IMG/VR virus record: IMGVR_UViG_3300050015_000053
Location: 1-20,076 of that record
Direction: 5' to 3' (one strand)
Source of the DNA: a virus
DNA length: 20,076 nucleotides
Made by a program: the position numbers and the translations under genes. A model generated the notes under the pieces. It was not told the origin of the DNA, ran no database searches, and saw nothing but the letters and a program-made list of their open reading frames with translations. The stretch's first letter is position 1, and every line of letters begins with the position of its first letter. Shown here in pieces: positions 5,802 to 13,636 of this stretch.

Positions 5802-6131
5802 CTACTTGGTTACGTTGGGGTCAGCCGCGTCTACCTGCTTGACCGTAGGCGTGTCCGGCGCTGCTTTGATTTCCCTTGCCAATGCCAGCGTGCCAGCCGG
5901 GGAGTTGGACGTGCGATACCAGACGTATACGCCAATGACCGCCGTTGCAATCTCCTCAACCCATGATGGCAGGGCCGCATAGACGTGCTGGGCAAGCGTG
6001 CGGAAGTCGGGAACGTTGGCATAGCAAAGGACCGCTCCGGCAAACAGGAGGGCCATGACGTGCGAGAATCCGCCCTTCGCTGCGATGAACGACGCTACGC
6101 GGTTGATGAGGCTATCAAACAGGTTGGTCAT
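5802..6131 (-). CDS. Holin-like two-helix membrane protein
   Basis: This 109-residue protein has two predicted transmembrane helices, HVMALLFAGAVLCYANV (about 24-40) and WVEEIATAVIGVYVWYR (about 57-73), joined by a short loop. The N-terminus is amphipathic and the C-terminal tail is hydrophilic and charged. Size and topology fit phage holins or the membrane proteins that accompany them. Its neighbours include an XhlA-like protein and, further on, the endolysin, which also fits. The start at 6131 follows AGAGGG and lies within the end of the ribbon-helix-helix gene (17-base overlap). No family signature is recognised, so the holin call rests on topology and context. Confidence 0.55.
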   Translation of the reverse strand: MTNLFDSLINRVASFIAAKGGFSHVMALLFAGAVLCYANVPDFRTLAQHVYAALPSWVEEIATAVIGVYVWYRTSNSPAGTLALAREIKAAPDTPTVKQVDAADPNVTK

Positions 6132-6282
6132 GTTTTACCCTCTTCTTGTATTCAGACTTGCGACTCCGCAGCACCGCTTCCTTCAGCGCGTTATCGACAA
6201 AGAGCTGAACAGGTACCCGCACTATCGCCGCTTGCAGTTTAACGGCTTGGTGAGTTGTTTCCTCGATCTTGACTGTCTTCAT
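6115..6282 (-). CDS. Ribbon-helix-helix DNA-binding protein (Arc/CopG-like)
   Basis: This 55-residue basic protein begins MKTVKIEETTHQAVKLQAA, then IVRVPVQLFVDNALKEAV, and ends with a Lys/Arg-rich tail. A short beta strand with alternating residues, a helix starting at TTHQAVK, and a second helix ending NALKEAV match the ribbon-helix-helix fold of Arc/CopG repressors and antitoxins. Such dimers bind short palindromic operators. No toxin gene is adjacent, so a phage regulator is more likely than an antitoxin. The ATG at 6282 has only a weak ribosome site; a TTG at 6366 would give a longer form inside the upstream gene. The family call is moderate. Confidence 0.6.
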   Translation of the reverse strand: MKTVKIEETTHQAVKLQAAIVRVPVQLFVDNALKEAVLRSRKSEYKKRVKHDQPV

Positions 6283-6331
6283 AAAGCCACAATACCACTT
6301 GTACGCTAGGCCGTCAAACTGCGGCCTCTTC

Positions 6332-6628
6332 TCAGTGCTTCGCCCATATCCATGTTGCGCTGGCAATCGCCGCGATCACAGCCCATGTGACCTGTAGCAC
6401 TGTCCATAGGCGACTTGTTGAGTTTTCATTTTCACGTAGACGGCGGTGCAATTCCGGCAGCGGAGAGGTGTTAGCTTTAATCTCAGCGAGCGTTGTCCCG
6501 TGCTCATTGATCGTGTTACGAATGCCCTCGATTGTTCTTTCAATCTGGAGCATCCGCGACGCAGCCGCCTCACGCGCTTCTTTCGCCAAGTCCGCTATCA
6601 TAGTTTCTGCTGTCGTAGATTCGGCCAT
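6332..6628 (-). CDS. XhlA-like coiled-coil protein with C-terminal membrane anchor
   Basis: This 98-residue protein has a long charged helix or coiled coil (about residues 10-75, with AKEAREAAASRMLQIERTI and a second segment around LHRRLRENENS). It ends in one transmembrane helix (TVLQVTWAVIAAIASATWIW). This architecture matches the haemolysin XhlA family, small phage proteins that sit at the membrane and act with holin and endolysin. The start at 6628 has AGGAGA upstream; a longer reading to 6709 has no such site. It lies between the repeat protein gene and the ribbon-helix-helix gene. Architecture is clear; family membership is inferred. Confidence 0.55.
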   Translation of the reverse strand: MAESTTAETMIADLAKEAREAAASRMLQIERTIEGIRNTINEHGTTLAEIKANTSPLPELHRRLRENENSTSRLWTVLQVTWAVIAAIASATWIWAKH

Positions 6629-6725
6629 CTGCTTATCTCCTGGCCCTAGCATCTGGCCCCGTTGTGCGCCCCGGCTTACTACCTCAGCGCGTTCGTGTTC
6701 CGCTTGCAAATCGTCCCTGCCGCCC

Positions 6726-9700
6726 TCAATTTACTTGCCAAGAAACGCTGCTCACATCCGTAGTCGCAATGGTATCCGTCGCGGTCAGGGAGTTGATAAC
6801 AAAGCTGCTTCCCGCGCTGATCGTTCCAACGCTCAAATTTCCTATGACCACGCTAGAGTTGGTAGCATAGCGAGTTAGAGAATAATGGCAACTGCTGCTG
6901 ACAGCGCAGGCCGCTGTCGAGTTCACCGTGACCGTACCAGAGACGAGGGTCGCGGTGCCACTGATACTCGTAGTCACATACCCCGCCGCTGGACCCTGAT
7001 AGCCGAGAGCCGTCAAGGGAATGACTGGGCCGTTGGCGTTGAACAGTGAGCCGAAATAATACGTTCCGGTTGTCGTTGAATTGCCTAGTGTCGTTGTGTT
7101 GCTGCCGTGGCCGATGGCGGTGTTTCCGATTACATTTTCGTTCGTATCGCCAGAGGCAAGCGGATAGGCTTGAAAGCCCTCATAAAGCGAGTTGCTGCTG
7201 GTTTGATTGGCGGTTACGCCCCCCGCGATGTATTGTCCCGCCGCGTACCCATTCGCGGTGTTGCTGGAGCCGGTGGTGTTGGCTTGGAGCGCATACATCC
7301 CATTCGCGGTGTTGTCGATGCCGGTGGTGTTAGAGAAGAGCGCATACATCCCATTCGCGGTGTTGTTGCTGGAGCCGGTGGTGTTGTCGTAGAGCGCATA
7401 CATCCCATTCGCGGTGTTGTTGCTGCCGGTGGTGTTGTCGTTGAGCGCCCGAAACCCATTCGCGGTGTTGCTGGAGCCGGTGGTGTTGGCTTGGAGCGCA
7501 TACATCCCATTCGCGGTGTTGTCGATGCCGGTGGTGTTAGAGAAGAGCGCATTCACCCCATTCGCGGTGTTGCCGGAGCCGGTGGTGTTGGCGTAGAGCG
7601 CCTGATACCCATTCGCGGTGTTTTGGGAGCCGGTGGTGTTGACGTTGAGCGCCGCGTACCCATTCGCGGTGTTGTAGGAGCCGGTGATGTTGGCTTGGAG
7701 CGCATGCATCCCATTCGCGGTGTTGCTGTTGCCGGTGCCAGTCAGGTTTCCCGCTCCACCAGAGTAGTAGTTATTGAGTGATGTCTGCGCCTGGAGAGCA
7801 GGAACCCCATTTAACAAAACACCGTTCGATCCTATAGTCGTTGGTGTCGCAGCGCCAGCCGCGACGGTGCCGGAGAATGTTCCGTTGACCGCGCCGGTTA
7901 GGGAGCCAGCATGAAGGGACGCCGTGCCGTCTGTGATGGTCGCGCCCTGGACCGTGCCTGGGAACGCACTCACCTGCGACGACGTGCCCAGCGTTCCCGT
8001 CTGCGTTACGCCGGTGATGGCAAGGTTCGCTCCCGCTGCGGTGGTTGCGCCCGTGCCGCCCGACGCCGGAAGCAATGGTGATCCAAGCGTCTCACTGCCC
8101 GCCGCGACGGCGCCTGAGAACGATGCGCTGGTGCCATTGAGTGCGCCGTTTTGATAGAGTATGCCGTTGATGTATGTGCCAACCGTGGCCGTGTTTCCGA
8201 TTGTCGTTGTGTTGCTGCCGTTCCCAACTGCTCCGTTGCCAATTACATTTTCATTCGTATCGCCAGAGGCAAGCGGATAGGCTTCGTAGCCCTCGTACAC
8301 TGAGCTACTGCTAGTCTGATTGGGTGTTGCGCCATCCGCGATGTATTGTCCCGCCTGGACCCCATTCGCGGTGTTGTTGCCGCCGGTGGTGTTGAAGTAG
8401 AGCGCCGCAAGCCCATTCGCGGTGTTGTTGCTGCCGGTGGTGTTGGAGTAGAGCGCCTGAAGCCCATTCGCGGCGTTGTTGCTGCCGGTGGTGTTGAAGT
8501 AGAGCGCCTGAAACCCATTCGCGGTGTTGTTGTAGCCGGTGGTGTTGGAGTAGAGCGCCTGAAACCCATTCGCGGCGTTGTTGTTGCCGGTGGTGTTGTA
8601 GAAGAGCGCCGCAAACCCATTCGCGGTGTTGTTGTTGCCGGTGGTGTTGAAGTAGAGCGCCGCGTACCCATTCGCGGTGTTGCTGTTGCCGGTGGTGTTG
8701 GCGTAGAGCGCCTGATACCCATTCGCAGTGTTGTAGTAGCCGGTGGTGTTGAAGTAGAGCGCCTGAAACCCATTCGCGGCGTTGTTGTTGCCGGTGGTGT
8801 TGAAGTTGAGCGCATTCACCCCATTCGCGGTGTTGCCGGAGCCGGTGGTGTTGGCGTAGAGCGCCGCGTACCCATTCGCGGTGTTGCTGTTGCCGGTGGT
8901 GTTGAAGTTGAGCGCATTCACCCCATTCGCGGTGTTGCCGGAGCCGGTGGTGTTGGCGTAGAGCGCCTGATACCCATTCGCGGTGTTGCTGGGGCCGGTG
9001 GTGTTGGCGGAGAGCGCCTGAAACCCATTCGCAGTGTTGTAACTGCCGGTGGTGTTGGCGTAGAGCGCCTGATACCCATTCGCGGTGTTGCTGGGGCCGG
9101 TGCCAGTCAGGTTTCCCGCTCCACCGGAGTAGTAGTTATTTAGCGATGTCTGTGACTGGAGAGCGGGAACCCCATTTAACAAAACACCGTTCGATCCTAT
9201 AGTCGTTGGTGTCGCAGCGCCAGCCGCGACGGTGCCGGAGAATGTTCCGTTGACCGCGCCGGTTAGGGAGCCAGCATGAAGGGACGCCGTGCCGTCTGTG
9301 ATGGTCGCGCCCTGGACCGTGCCTGGGAACGCACTCACCTGCGACGACGTGCCCAGCGTTCCCGTCTGCGTTACGCCGGTGATGGCAAGGTTCGCTCCCG
9401 CTGCGGTGGTTGCGCCCGTGCCGCCATTGGCGGTTGGAACGATACCTGCTGCGACAGCCAGTGAGGGTGTAGTCGTTGGATTTGTCACGGTAGGCACTAG
9501 CCATGAAGGCCATGAGCCGGAGGGTGCAGAGACATTAGTCACACTGCCTTCTGCGGCTCCAATAGCGTCCGGCACACCGCTCACGCACACATACATCTGC
9601 GTATTCGGCCATCCTGCCAAAAATACCGGCAATGATCCTGAGCAAGTTGTAGGCACCGTCGGATACGACACCAGTCCGCCATAGCTCGGATTCACGACCC

Positions 9701-9890
9701 ACTGCCATGCCAGATTGTAGTAGCTGCACGTATAGACCGTCGCAGGGCTGGTGCCTGTATTCGTGTAGAGAGCACCCGCGTTTGCAGATGTGCAATAGGG
9801 AGGCGGCGGCGGAGTGTTGCCGCTCGTCTGCGCATGGATGGGGAAAGCCATGCAACCGAGAAAAATTAGTGCTGCAAATATCCGCTTCAT
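6726..9890 (-). CDS. Secreted repeat-rich fibre/adhesin-like protein with duplicated module
   Basis: This 1054-residue protein lies in the tail fibre position. The N-terminus is a typical signal peptide (K2-R3, hydrophobic core, cleavage after IHA at residue 20). A small domain follows with four cysteines (C33, C55, C83, C102). Then come a linker (about 156-265), fourteen full 17-residue repeats of type NTANGxxALxxNTTGxx (to about 510), and a cap with ENVIGNGAVGNGSNTTTIGN. A second copy follows: linker (about 611-720), nine repeats, cap, and a C-terminal Thr/Ser/Val-rich domain. The repeats recall beta-solenoid heads of trimeric adhesins and phage fibres. AAGGAGA precedes the ATG. It may be a virion fibre or a secreted host-surface adhesin; the export signal favours the latter. 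Confidence 0.75.
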   Translation of the reverse strand: MKRIFAALIFLGCMAFPIHAQTSGNTPPPPPYCTSANAGALYTNTGTSPATVYTCSYYNLAWQWVVNPSYGGLVSYPTVPTTCSGSLPVFLAGWPNTQMYVCVSGVPDAIGAAEGSVTNVSAPSGSWPSWLVPTVTNPTTTPSLAVAAGIVPTANGGTGATTAAGANLAITGVTQTGTLGTSSQVSAFPGTVQGATITDGTASLHAGSLTGAVNGTFSGTVAAGAATPTTIGSNGVLLNGVPALQSQTSLNNYYSGGAGNLTGTGPSNTANGYQALYANTTGSYNTANGFQALSANTTGPSNTANGYQALYANTTGSGNTANGVNALNFNTTGNSNTANGYAALYANTTGSGNTANGVNALNFNTTGNNNAANGFQALYFNTTGYYNTANGYQALYANTTGNSNTANGYAALYFNTTGNNNTANGFAALFYNTTGNNNAANGFQALYSNTTGYNNTANGFQALYFNTTGSNNAANGLQALYSNTTGSNNTANGLAALYFNTTGGNNTANGVQAGQYIADGATPNQTSSSSVYEGYEAYPLASGDTNENVIGNGAVGNGSNTTTIGNTATVGTYINGILYQNGALNGTSASFSGAVAAGSETLGSPLLPASGGTGATTAAGANLAITGVTQTGTLGTSSQVSAFPGTVQGATITDGTASLHAGSLTGAVNGTFSGTVAAGAATPTTIGSNGVLLNGVPALQAQTSLNNYYSGGAGNLTGTGNSNTANGMHALQANITGSYNTANGYAALNVNTTGSQNTANGYQALYANTTGSGNTANGVNALFSNTTGIDNTANGMYALQANTTGSSNTANGFRALNDNTTGSNNTANGMYALYDNTTGSSNNTANGMYALFSNTTGIDNTANGMYALQANTTGSSNTANGYAAGQYIAGGVTANQTSSNSLYEGFQAYPLASGDTNENVIGNTAIGHGSNTTTLGNSTTTGTYYFGSLFNANGPVIPLTALGYQGPAAGYVTTSISGTATLVSGTVTVNSTAACAVSSSCHYSLTRYATNSSVVIGNLSVGTISAGSSFVINSLTATDTIATTDVSSVSWQVN
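7248..7736 (-). repeat. 51-bp tandem repeat array, distal block (9 full units plus a terminal one)
   Basis: Units begin with the conserved CCCATTCGCGGTGTTG (plus-strand sense) at 7248 and recur to 7710. The spacing is nine units, eight of 51 bp and one of 54 bp (9 x 51 + 3 = 462). They encode NTANGxxALxxNTTGxx. The 54-bp unit carries an extra Asn codon (SSNNTANG). Variation is concentrated at the paired x positions. Confidence 0.9.
7731..8060 (-). repeat. 330-bp direct repeat, copy 2
   Basis: This segment is repeated at 9096-9425 with a constant offset of 1365 bases. About the last 240 bases look identical, with a handful of substitutions in the first 80 or so. It encodes the linker GGTGATTAAGANLAITGV... 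through NNYYSGGAGNLTG of the fibre protein, marking an in-frame duplication of a 455-residue module. Confidence 0.9.
8361..9099 (-). repeat. 51-bp tandem repeat array, proximal block (14 full units plus a terminal one)
   Basis: The unit core CCCATTCGCGGTGTTG (plus-strand sense) recurs from 8361 to 9075 at an exact 51-bp period (714 bases, 14 periods). Some units carry a GGCGTTG variant that changes Thr to Ala (NAANG). The encoded repeat is NTANGxxALxxNTTGxx, with Tyr, Phe, Val, Leu, Asn and Gln alternating at the variable pairs. Confidence 0.9.
9096..9425 (-). repeat. 330-bp direct repeat, copy 1
   Basis: This is the first-encoded copy of the linker segment found again at 7731-8060. After it (plus-strand direction) the two copies diverge abruptly at the CCGTGCCGCC boundary, which gives a sharp edge to the duplication. 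Confidence 0.9.
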
Positions 9891-9900
9891 TGCGTTCTCC

Positions 9901-10785
9901 TTAGAGTGTAAATGAAACCTCTGTCCAAGTTACCGTCGTAGAACTCGGAGTAGAGCCAAATGTTCCATACGTAACTTCAAACGTGCTTCCAGCGGGAACC
10001 CAAAAAGACATAGAGTTTGTGCCTTGACACTCGTTAGATACGCCGCAGGACGCTACCACAACTCCATCCACGCTCGCCGTAAGATAAGCATTAGCCCCAG
10101 TACACTCTGATGCTAAAAGCGACGAATACATGACCTCTTCACATACCGCAGCCTCGGTGCTGTTCGTGTAGGTAGTACCTGTTACGTATGTTCCAGTCTT
10201 CGAGGTGCGAACGCAGTTGAATCCGCTTCCACCGTTCGCCGCCGCCGTTACCTGCCCTGCCGCGTTCACTGTGATATTGGCCCCGGTGTAGCTTCCCGCC
10301 GTGACCCCCGTTGGTGTGATCGTAGCCGCCGCACTGCCAGGTCCTGTCGCTGTCACCGGGCCGGTAAGCGCCGTGATCGCGTTCTCGTCAGATGCCGCCC
10401 ATCCCGCGCCGCCTGTATCCGGGTCAGTCACGTTGTTATCTGTCGTGCTGACCCAGTATCCGTTGCCGCTGGCCATCAGAACGCGAGCACCCTTTGGATA
10501 GCCGCCGATTGCGGTCTGGAAAGCGGAGTTGTACGGGAAACCGCCGCCCGCGCACATCCAAACATCTATAGCCGACATCTGGAACAAACCGCCATTCATA
10601 TCCTGCATTGAAGGCGGAATACCACCCGATATAAGCGGGGTGTCGCAAAGCGGAGGGAACCCTGTCGTCCATGATGCCGCGCCGGGGGTAATTCCAACTT
10701 GAGACGGAACGGGGATCGGGTTGGTCTTGCTCCCCGACGTTGCCCAGGCCTCAACGATTTGTACTGGTACTTGGCTCAGTTGCAT
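9901..10785 (-). CDS. Tail fibre protein
   Basis: This 294-residue protein carries the N-terminal signature of many phage fibres. PPSMQDMNGGLFQMSAIDVWMCAGG is followed by AFQTAIGGYPKGARVLMASGNGYWVSTTDNNVTDPDTGGAGW. It continues with a Thr/Ala/Gly-rich shaft (ALTGPVTATGPGSAAATITPTGVT). The C-terminal domain, about 100 residues, contains five cysteines (FNCV, AVCEE, SECTG, ASCGV, NECQG), unusual for a cytoplasmically assembled fibre. No signal peptide is seen, unlike the next gene. It follows the DUF2612 baseplate gene by seven bases, with GAGGG upstream of the ATG. It probably attaches to the baseplate and contributes to receptor binding. Confidence 0.8.
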   Translation of the reverse strand: MQLSQVPVQIVEAWATSGSKTNPIPVPSQVGITPGAASWTTGFPPLCDTPLISGGIPPSMQDMNGGLFQMSAIDVWMCAGGGFPYNSAFQTAIGGYPKGARVLMASGNGYWVSTTDNNVTDPDTGGAGWAASDENAITALTGPVTATGPGSAAATITPTGVTAGSYTGANITVNAAGQVTAAANGGSGFNCVRTSKTGTYVTGTTYTNSTEAAVCEEVMYSSLLASECTGANAYLTASVDGVVVASCGVSNECQGTNSMSFWVPAGSTFEVTYGTFGSTPSSTTVTWTEVSFTL

Positions 10786-10792
10786 TGTTCCC

Positions 10793-11365
10793 TCACGCTA
10801 CAGCAAATGGATTTCCATCGCCCATAAATGGCGCTTGCCCAAACGGTGCCGCTCCATCCGTCATTCCCTTGAACCCAAAAACCGGGAGAGCGGTGTTGAC
10901 CATCCACCCGCCCACGCCCGCCGGTCTCAAGAAAATACCGCTCTGAGTAATAATATCAATCTCGAACGGCGCTAGAACAAACTCAAACATGTACCGGATT
11001 TCCATGTTGCCGAGATCGCTGACGTAGGCTCTTCCCCGCCCTGCCATCCAATCCATGAGCAAGGTGTTGATGGAATAGGAGCTTGCCCGCGAAATGTTGC
11101 TCAGAGCTTTGAGTAGAATCAACTCTAAATACTGCGCGTCGGTCAGAACCGTTGCGGGATTCGTGGGGATGATTCTTGACACTCCAACCACGCGCCCCCA
11201 TATATCAAGCCCAAAACCTTGCGCTGTATCTACCTGCCAAACGTGAGTAAGGAAGTTGTCGATGTCAGCAGAGGGATCGACCGCCGCGTTAAAAGATTCG
11301 ATGAGCGCAAGGATAGTTGGCGAATTTCCGTACTGGCTCACAACGGTTTGGAGAACATTATTCAT
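10793..11365 (-). CDS. Baseplate protein, DUF2612 family
   Basis: This 190-residue protein contains WQVDTAQGFGLDIWGRVVGVSR near residues 43-64, the signature of phage DUF2612. A region with YLELILLKALSNISRASSYSINTLL follows. These proteins occupy the position of Mu gp48 or P2 gpI, directly downstream of the gpJ-like gene. They are thought to complete the baseplate rim and connect it to the tail fibres, which fits the fibre gene that follows. The ATG overlaps the preceding stop (ATGA). The assignment rests on the conserved motif and gene order. Confidence 0.85.
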   Translation of the reverse strand: MNNVLQTVVSQYGNSPTILALIESFNAAVDPSADIDNFLTHVWQVDTAQGFGLDIWGRVVGVSRIIPTNPATVLTDAQYLELILLKALSNISRASSYSINTLLMDWMAGRGRAYVSDLGNMEIRYMFEFVLAPFEIDIITQSGIFLRPAGVGGWMVNTALPVFGFKGMTDGAAPFGQAPFMGDGNPFAVA

Positions 11366-12573
11366 ATAGCCGTCACCGTGATATTCGACACATCAAGAGT
11401 GGGCGCCTGGTCGATTCCCATTGTCACATCGTTAAGCGTAGCGGGGCCAGAGAGGCCCACAAGGATGCTGACAAGAGACACGCCAGGAACCGCTGCAAAT
11501 ATGGCTCCCGTGTAACTCAACGCCAGAATCATTGAAGCGATTCCGGCAGGCGTGTTGCCATTCTCTCCGTTAAACTGAGCGACAATCGCATTCTTAATCA
11601 GCGTCGCATAATCTGACGGCAACGATGCGGCATTGGTGACGGTGACTGCGAAATATACAGGCATCCCCGTTGGGATATTGAACGTCACCGCGTAGGCTGG
11701 CTGCGGGGCTGCGTACCTGGTATCGTAGACGGTTTCGGTTGTGTTCCCGTTGTAGTTGCACCCGCCGTCTTTTGCGTTCCAGATTGCTTGTGCGATTGCG
11801 CTGGCCGAGCCGCCAACGACCGCAACATAAATCGAGTGCGGGGCAAGGGGGTAATTTGTCGATCCATAGTCCACCGTATTTCCTGAAGGGTTGTCAATCA
11901 CATAGCAGTCGAGAACGCCTGCGACAGCGTATACGTTGGCGAAAATGGCATCTGTCGTCCCATGGCTGTTGAGTGCCACTGAGTTCTGCCGGCGTAGCTC
12001 GAAAGCCTGAGAGCTTTCCACGTCAGAGCCTAGAATCCCCGCTGAGGCGTTTGTTACCGTATCCCAGCCCGGAACTGTCTGGTATAGCTGCGTAAGCGCA
12101 CCAGCAGGGCAGGGAATCGGCCCTGTGGCGACATTAGCGAACTCTGCCGGAACTGTTCCGTCCATCCCGATGTTCACAGAGCCAAGAAGCTGATAGACAT
12201 TCTGAGAAGTGTCAAGAGCGAGAACGCCTGCCGGTATATAGCTGCCCGGAATTCCCCCGATGGTTGCAATCACAACCGTGGAAGAGGCTGCGTTGCGCGT
12301 CATAAAGTAGAATCTTCCGATTGCGTCCTGGAAACGCCCCTCAGCATATTGCGGGTCGATCTGGTTTACCACGTAGGCTATGGCGCTATTCTTGTCTGAA
12401 ATGATTGCCGAGTTGCTAGATGCAATCTGGCCTTGAGGTGTGGAGAGCGAAGGATTTACGCCCCCGCCAAAAGCATTATTGATGTCTGACTGCTCACCGG
12501 CAAGGATCGCCGCATCAGTCGGTAGAACGACACCCTCTGGCGTCCATATTATCGGCGGTACGCTTGTGCTCAT
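11362..12573 (-). CDS. Baseplate J-like protein (gpJ / Mu gp47)
   Basis: This 403-residue protein has the usual length and layout of baseplate J proteins. The N-terminal part has IDPQYAEGRFQDAIGRFYFMTRNAASSTVVIATIGGIPGSYIPAG (a hydrophobic beta-rich segment). A middle region contains ESSQAFELRRQNSVALNSHGTTDAIFANVYAVAGVLDCYVIDNPSG, and the C-terminal third carries VTVTNAASLPSDYATLIKNAIVAQFNG. Family members form the baseplate wedge with gpI- and gpW-type proteins. It overlaps its upstream neighbour by TGATG and its downstream neighbour by ATGA, as expected for subunits of one complex. Confidence 0.9.
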   Translation of the reverse strand: MSTSVPPIIWTPEGVVLPTDAAILAGEQSDINNAFGGGVNPSLSTPQGQIASSNSAIISDKNSAIAYVVNQIDPQYAEGRFQDAIGRFYFMTRNAASSTVVIATIGGIPGSYIPAGVLALDTSQNVYQLLGSVNIGMDGTVPAEFANVATGPIPCPAGALTQLYQTVPGWDTVTNASAGILGSDVESSQAFELRRQNSVALNSHGTTDAIFANVYAVAGVLDCYVIDNPSGNTVDYGSTNYPLAPHSIYVAVVGGSASAIAQAIWNAKDGGCNYNGNTTETVYDTRYAAPQPAYAVTFNIPTGMPVYFAVTVTNAASLPSDYATLIKNAIVAQFNGENGNTPAGIASMILALSYTGAIFAAVPGVSLVSILVGLSGPATLNDVTMGIDQAPTLDVSNITVTAI

Positions 12574-12935
12574 CAGATATTCACCGTAACGCTAGTCCCG
12601 TCCGTGGTTGTGAACTGCACCTGGCCGCTGACCTCACGGCCCGCAATTGAAGTGATGATTGTGTTGACTGTAGCCACTCCAGGAACGCTCAATGCCGCGT
12701 TATTCAATGCCGTTGTGACCTGTGATGACGTGGGATTCTGGCCTAAAAGTTGCTGCCAATAGGCCACGCCTTGAGAAGTGTCGTACCAAAGCTCTCCCAA
12801 AAACAGCCGTATCGCACTCGCCACGTCCTGCGCGACGGCGTAGGGCGGGGCGGCAAGCGCAATCGACCCATTGGAGTCGAGAACTAAATCCCAAGCTGAA
12901 TTGTCCAAAAGCAGCGTATTGGCTGGCGAACTCAT
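12573..12935 (-). CDS. Baseplate wedge protein, gpW/gp25-like
   Basis: This 120-residue protein fits the gp25/gpW position and pattern. It has AQDVASAIRLFLGELWYDTSQGVAYWQQLLG (residues about 35-65), then VTTALNNAALSVPGVATVNTIITSIAG and a C-terminal beta strand pair. The helix with LFLGELWYD and the later GV-VNTI-segment are typical of the family whose conserved Glu anchors the wedge. It lies between the spike and gpJ-like genes, which is the usual order. ATGA and TGATG overlaps link it to both neighbours. The sequence is divergent, so order contributes much to the call. Confidence 0.75.
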   Translation of the reverse strand: MSSPANTLLLDNSAWDLVLDSNGSIALAAPPYAVAQDVASAIRLFLGELWYDTSQGVAYWQQLLGQNPTSSQVTTALNNAALSVPGVATVNTIITSIAGREVSGQVQFTTTDGTSVTVNI

Positions 12936-13636
12936 GCGATTGGTCCTCCAGTATTTGAACTACCTGATGTTACCCCTATGTGTTTGTGCGTTGCAAACGG
13001 GATTCCATCAAATGTGCTGCCTGTGAGATCAGCCACAACGTCACCGCCCACTGTCAGATCTTCCGCCATGGTCACATTGCCCCCGCCTTGGGCCACAGCG
13101 CCCTGTAGAACGATGTTGGGAGCCTGGAGGGTGATAGTGTCAGGGGAGACGATTGTGACGCCTCCTGAGCCAAACTGGACGTACTGAACAGGGATTCCAT
13201 TTAACAGACCGCCCAGATACATCCCGTCCGCGAAGTCATGTGTCCTGAAACTACCGGGGTTCGCTTGGGCTTTCGTGCTTTTGACGTTCGTGATGTCCCG
13301 GCTGGCGAAAACTGCAATCCCAATGTCTCCTGGTTGTGGATCGATAATGATTGCGTTCGCTCCACCTTGAACTCGCAGGTATGGAAGTCCGTACATCGTC
13401 AGGTGCGGAGTGCCTACCATCTGCCCGCCCGCGCCGATGCTTACCTGATTCGCTAAAATCTGTACATCGACTGTTCCTACTGGAGATATTCCGCCACTGT
13501 TTGAGCAAGCAACGACTTTGACGATTGTCGCAGTCTGCACGTTTGCAAGAGCTTGCTCTATGACAAAACGGATATTGTTATAGACCCCCCAAAGGGTTGC
13601 GGGGCGTAACATTCCAAGAGGATTGAATGAACTCAT
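12932..13636 (-). CDS. Baseplate spike, gp138/gpV-like
   Basis: This 234-residue protein has an N-terminal OB-like domain (GTVDVQILANQVSI...LPYLRVQGGANAIIIDPQPGDIGIAVFASRDITNVK). The segment NPGSFRTHDFADGMYLGGLLN follows, then a beta-helical stalk (VTIVSPDTITLQAPNIVLQG). The end is FATHKHIGV...NTGGPIA, with a THKH motif. The HxH near the tip is where phi92 gp138 and P2 gpV bind an iron ion. The trimer should pierce the outer membrane during contraction, which points to a Gram-negative host. The start overlaps the hub gene by ATGA. Confidence 0.88.
   Translation of the reverse strand: MSSFNPLGMLRPATLWGVYNNIRFVIEQALANVQTATIVKVVACSNSGGISPVGTVDVQILANQVSIGAGGQMVGTPHLTMYGLPYLRVQGGANAIIIDPQPGDIGIAVFASRDITNVKSTKAQANPGSFRTHDFADGMYLGGLLNGIPVQYVQFGSGGVTIVSPDTITLQAPNIVLQGAVAQGGGNVTMAEDLTVGGDVVADLTGSTFDGIPFATHKHIGVTSGSSNTGGPIA

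Noticed and set aside
7248-9099. CRISPR-like regularly spaced repeats
   Set aside because: The repeats are contiguous 51-bp coding units in a single open frame with no unique spacers and no cas genes.
8346-9143. Long plus-strand frame with PIRGVVVAGGVEVER-type repeats (also 7107-7781)
   Set aside because: It is the antisense shadow of the 51-bp repeat array of the fibre gene; a period divisible by three keeps the opposite frame open. It has no ribosome site or independent support.
6726-9890. Diversity-generating retroelement target
   Set aside because: No reverse transcriptase, template repeat or adenine-directed variation is visible; variation follows a tandem repeat pattern.
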